A stretch of 64,000 nucleotides of DNA from assembly GCF_018860385.1 (NCBI RefSeq), contig NZ_JAHKPH010000019.1:62001-126000 (forward strand). The letters are read 5' to 3'. Below, one piece after another: positions 62,338 through 64,000 of this stretch (positions are counted from its first letter, which is position 1; the number at the start of each line of letters is the position of its first letter). This stretch comes from Reinekea forsetii (GTDB taxonomy: Bacteria > Pseudomonadota > Gammaproteobacteria > Pseudomonadales > Natronospirillaceae). The position numbers and the translations under genes are program-made. The notes below the pieces were generated by a model. That model was not told the origin of the DNA and did not search any database. It saw only the letters and a list, made by a program, of their open reading frames with translations.

Positions 62338-64000
62338 ATGACTGCTGAACAAACATTTACGTTTTGGTTGACTTGCCCTCAGGGTGTGCATGGACTACTG
62401 AAAAAAGAAATTGAAGCCATTACGGGTATCGTAGCAGGTGATTGGAATAAAGGTGTGCAATTTGAAGGCACATTAGAAGCAGGCTACCGCGTTTGTTTGT
62501 GGTCGCGTCTAGCAAACCGAATATTTTTAGGCTTAAACGATACCGTTAATGTTTCCTTTGAATCGTTGCAAGCCATGGTAGAAGCTATTCAATGGGATGA
62601 GCATGTGCGTCCTTCTGGCTCGTTAAAGGTGTCTTTTGGTGGCCGACTACCCGAAATCAGAGACAGCCGTTTCGGCGCGCAAAAGGTTAAAGATTGGATT
62701 GTTGATCAATTTCGTGAAAAGCACGGTACAAGACCAAGCGTTGATAACACACCAGATTTAACCGTATACGTTCAAATTGCTAAAAAGCGTATGTTTTTAG
62801 GGATAGAGCTCACTGGTGATTCTTTGCATAAGCGCGGCTACCGTCAAGCCACGGGGCCCGCACCCATCAAAGAAAACTTAGCGGCAGCATTACTCTTTAG
62901 TAAAGACTGGCCAGAAAAAGCGAAGCAAGGTGAATCCTTTTTAGACCTTATGTGCGGTTCGGGTACCATTGTGATTGAAGCCGCTTTAATGGCCGCTGAT
63001 TACGCTCCAGGCTTATTACGACGGGAATTCGCATTCGAACGTTGGCTATTACATAACCCTACGCATTGGAATACTTTGCTGCAAGAAGCTCGTGAACGTC
63101 GAACCGCTGGTTTAGAGGCAATGCCTTCGGTACTTGGTTACGATTCGGATGGCGGTGTTATTGAAAAAGCCAACGAAACGCTGGTGTCGCTCGGGTTAAG
63201 TAAGCATGCACGTTGTTACCAAAAATCTCTCGATGAATGGACATTACCAACTCACTGGGCGTTAAAGCCAGGCCTTTGGGTATCGAACCCACCTTATGGA
63301 GAGCGTCTAGGCGATAAACCAACATTAATGCGTTTTTATCGGACCATTGGTGACATTGCTCGCAGCCAGCTTTCACAGTGGTCTATAGGCATGCTAACTT
63401 CTGACGATATCTTAGCGCGTGAAATTGGATTAAGGCCAGAGTTAAAGCGTAATTTTTATAATGGTCCTATCGAAGCCGTATTTTACTCGTATGGTGTGAA
63501 TGATTCACGAGAGCAAAATACGACGGATCCTAAGCAGCAAGAGCAAACCCAAGCACTCACGAACCGTGTTGCGAAAAATATAAAGCAACTTAAGAAGCTG
63601 ATTAAAAAAGAGCAGCTTGAGGCGTATAGAGTATACGATGCCGACATTCCTGAGTTTGCTATTGCCGTCGATAAATATGGTGATTGGTTGCATGTTCAGG
63701 AATACGCGCCGCCAAAATCAATTCCTGAAGAAAAGGCTCAAGCAAGGTTGTTAAATGCTGTTGAGGCGTTATCGAACTATTTTGAAATTCCAGTTTCTCA
63801 AGTAGTGGTTAAGCGACGAGAGCGCCAACGAGGAACTAATCAGTATGAGAAGAAAGGGCAAACGGATCGCTCCTTTACCATCATGGAGCATGGCGTAAAA
63901 TTAAAGGTTAACCTACACGACTATTTAGATTCGGGGTTGTTTTTAGATCATCGCCCGTCTCGAAAGTGGGTGCAGGAAAGTGCCGAAGGTATTTCGTTCT
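62338..64000 (+). CDS. rlmL: 23S rRNA methyltransferase RlmKL (RlmL), 3' end missing
   Basis: The frame is open from ATG 62338 to the window end (554 codons; the full protein is about 700-730). It has an N-terminal THUMP domain (TCPQGVHGLLKKEIEAI; about 45-155), a RlmL-type methyltransferase domain with motif I (FLDLMCGSGTIVIEAAL, near 202-218), VLGYDSDGG and the catalytic WVSNPPYGERLG (about 319-330). It methylates G2445 of 23S rRNA; the missing C-terminal half (RlmK) would act on G2069. It is divergent from rmf with 292 bases between; nothing else is seen there except the inverted repeat. Confidence 0.94.
   Translation, partial: MTAEQTFTFWLTCPQGVHGLLKKEIEAITGIVAGDWNKGVQFEGTLEAGYRVCLWSRLANRIFLGLNDTVNVSFESLQAMVEAIQWDEHVRPSGSLKVSFGGRLPEIRDSRFGAQKVKDWIVDQFREKHGTRPSVDNTPDLTVYVQIAKKRMFLGIELTGDSLHKRGYRQATGPAPIKENLAAALLFSKDWPEKAKQGESFLDLMCGSGTIVIEAALMAADYAPGLLRREFAFERWLLHNPTHWNTLLQEARERRTAGLEAMPSVLGYDSDGGVIEKANETLVSLGLSKHARCYQKSLDEWTLPTHWALKPGLWVSNPPYGERLGDKPTLMRFYRTIGDIARSQLSQWSIGMLTSDDILAREIGLRPELKRNFYNGPIEAVFYSYGVNDSREQNTTDPKQQEQTQALTNRVAKNIKQLKKLIKKEQLEAYRVYDADIPEFAIAVDKYGDWLHVQEYAPPKSIPEEKAQARLLNAVEALSNYFEIPVSQVVVKRRERQRGTNQYEKKGQTDRSFTIMEHGVKLKVNLHDYLDSGLFLDHRPSRKWVQESAEGISF

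Overview
This 64 kb stretch looks like the chromosome of a moderately AT-rich gammaproteobacterium of the Oceanospirillales/Pseudomonadales type, probably a marine heterotroph. Evidence for this: a [4Fe-4S] APS-reductase-type CysH, the 180 kDa NAD-glutamate dehydrogenase, CysI followed by DUF934, ribosome modulation factor next to rlmL and close to pyrD, a UvrY(GacA)-uvrC-pgsA-tRNA(Gly-Cys-Leu) block, and small families typical of that group (DUF2835, DUF2868, DUF2970, DUF3482, CPXCG). The species cannot be fixed from the sequence alone. Most of the window is ordinary core genome. I see no insertion sequence, prophage, CRISPR array or replication origin.

Layout. 0-8.5 kb: end of an alpha/beta-hydrolase-like gene, a CPA2 antiporter, DAHP synthase, then a sulfur patch (TSUP exporter, CysB, CysH), pabB and a DegV protein. 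8.6-16.4 kb: a divergent FHA protein / membrane Ser-Thr kinase pair, a PIN-PhoH ATPase, uvrY-uvrC-pgsA and three tRNA genes behind one strong promoter. 16.4-23.8 kb: an accessory block of small, mostly unrecognised genes in mixed orientation, beginning right after tRNA-Leu and containing a 17-bp repeat upstream of two of them. 23.9-28.5 kb: a TRAP transporter operon with a HAD phosphatase and a divergent DeoR regulator; the intergenic region holds two operator-like palindromes 20 bp apart. 28.7-40.1 kb: a PRPP-synthetase-like gene, an MHYT hybrid histidine kinase followed by an HD-GYP response regulator, a YebC/YeeN protein, a SulA-like SOS gene with two LexA boxes on its promoter, a PhyH dioxygenase, DUF454, and DUF934-cysI. 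40.2-45.1 kb: NAD-glutamate dehydrogenase.

45.2-57.7 kb: a complete nitrate assimilation locus, the best-resolved regulatory unit here. NasT (ANTAR antiterminator) and NasS (cytoplasmic nitrate sensor) precede a leader with NtrC-like sites, an almost perfect sigma-54 promoter, two RNA hairpins with six-base loops and a strong intrinsic terminator. Then follow nrtABC (nitrate ABC importer), a stand-alone FAD oxidoreductase, nirBD (NADH nitrite reductase) and nasA (assimilatory nitrate reductase). Read together: nitrogen limitation (NtrC/sigma-54) starts transcription, nitrate released from NasS-NasT control lets it pass the terminator, nitrate is imported, reduced to nitrite and then ammonium, which neighbouring nitrogen metabolism can use. 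57.7-64 kb: DUF2835, pyrD, DUF2868, a DUF3482 GTPase, rmf and the 5' part of rlmL, which runs off the window.
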